Assembly (NCBI GenBank): GCA_015163845.1
Contig: JAAOII010000061.1
Span: forward strand, 1-6,369
DNA from: Candidatus Portiera sp.
GTDB lineage: Bacteria; Pseudomonadota; Gammaproteobacteria; CBDBNL01; JAAOII01
Reading direction: 5' to 3'
Length of the DNA: 6,369 bases
In this document: positions 6,165 through 6,369 of the stretch, piece after piece
Numbering within the stretch: position 1 is the stretch's first letter
How the letters are laid out: every line of letters starts with the position of its first letter
The notes under the pieces: model-generated
Databases searched by the model: none
What the model was told of the DNA's origin: nothing
The model's input: the letters and a program-made list of their open reading frames with translations, nothing else
Translations under genes and position numbers: made by a program

Positions 6165-6369
6165 CTATGAGGACTCGCCAATGATGATGCCACCATCGTC
6201 TGTGAATTTGTAAGGAGGCACCTCTAAATTAGTAGGAGCTGGCATGTTCTTATATACCCTGCCAGATAAATCAAACAAAGAACCATGGCACGGACAAAAG
6301 AAGCCACCATTCCAGTCAGCCCCAATTTCAGGATCTCCTACTTCTGGCTTATATAGGGGGGAGCAACCC
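6165..6369 (-). CDS. petA: Ubiquinol-cytochrome c reductase, Rieske iron-sulfur subunit, 3' part; 5' end beyond the window
   Basis: The C-terminal 67 residues of the Rieske protein, which carries electrons from ubiquinol at cytochrome b to cytochrome c1. The frame enters with GCSPLYKPE, the end of cluster box I (CTHLGC, mostly off the window). Box II is CPCHGS, encoded at 6279-6296, supplying one Cys and one His ligand to the 2Fe-2S cluster. The following LFDLSGRVYKNMPAPTNLEV and the ending GGIIIGESS match the proteobacterial family. The stop is TAG at 6165-6167. It leads the petA-petB-petC order typical of the bc1 operon and lies 34 bases before the longer petB start. The signal sequence and membrane anchor, N-terminal in this family, are not visible. 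Confidence 0.96.
   Translation of the reverse strand, partial: GCSPLYKPEVGDPEIGADWNGGFFCPCHGSLFDLSGRVYKNMPAPTNLEVPPYKFTDDGGIIIGESS

Noticed and set aside
1..6369. Defence island, prophage, transposon, CRISPR or tRNA
   Set aside because: No inverted terminal repeats, spaced repeat arrays, transposase or integrase motifs, or cloverleaf sequences were seen; nearly every base belongs to a recognised housekeeping gene.

Overview
The window is a compact, single-direction stretch of housekeeping genes, all on the minus strand, from what looks like a gammaproteobacterium. Three things point there. The cytochrome bc1 genes carry the PVWY form of the quinol-oxidation (Qo) motif and the C-terminal style seen in beta/gammaproteobacteria. 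Prephenate dehydrogenase and EPSP synthase are fused (TyrA-AroA) and followed by cmk, as in Pseudomonas and Acinetobacter relatives. PheA is the chorismate mutase-prephenate dehydratase type with a C-terminal ACT domain. The DNA looks moderately AT-rich and spacers are very short, which would fit a streamlined, perhaps uncultured marine lineage; that last point is inference.

In transcription order (right to left): the 3' end of petA (Rieske iron-sulfur protein, 6165-6369), petB (cytochrome b, 4823-6130), petC (cytochrome c1, 4065-4802), pheA (2934-4049), tyrA-aroA (696-2921) and the 5' part of cmk (2-640, running off the left edge). The spacers are 34, 20, 15, 12 and 55 bases. I see no convincing promoter or terminator inside the window, so one polycistronic transcript is plausible.

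Functionally there are two blocks. PetA, PetB and PetC form the ubiquinol-cytochrome c reductase of the inner membrane. AroA makes EPSP, the precursor of chorismate; PheA and TyrA then take chorismate or prephenate toward phenylalanine and tyrosine. cmk, a frequent neighbour of aroA, phosphorylates CMP. The bc1-to-pheA junction is the least familiar part: I know the bc1 operon and the pheA/tyrA-aroA/cmk cluster as separate neighbourhoods in this group, and hisC, often between pheA and tyrA, is missing.

No mobile element, CRISPR array, defence system, tRNA or rRNA is visible. The points worth checking are the joined gene order, in-frame gene junctions with a single stop codon, changes at normally conserved residues in CMK, AroA, PheA and cytochrome c1, a small leader ORF overlapping a TTG start of cmk, and an uncertain start for petB. 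I did not find clear evidence of a new biological system.
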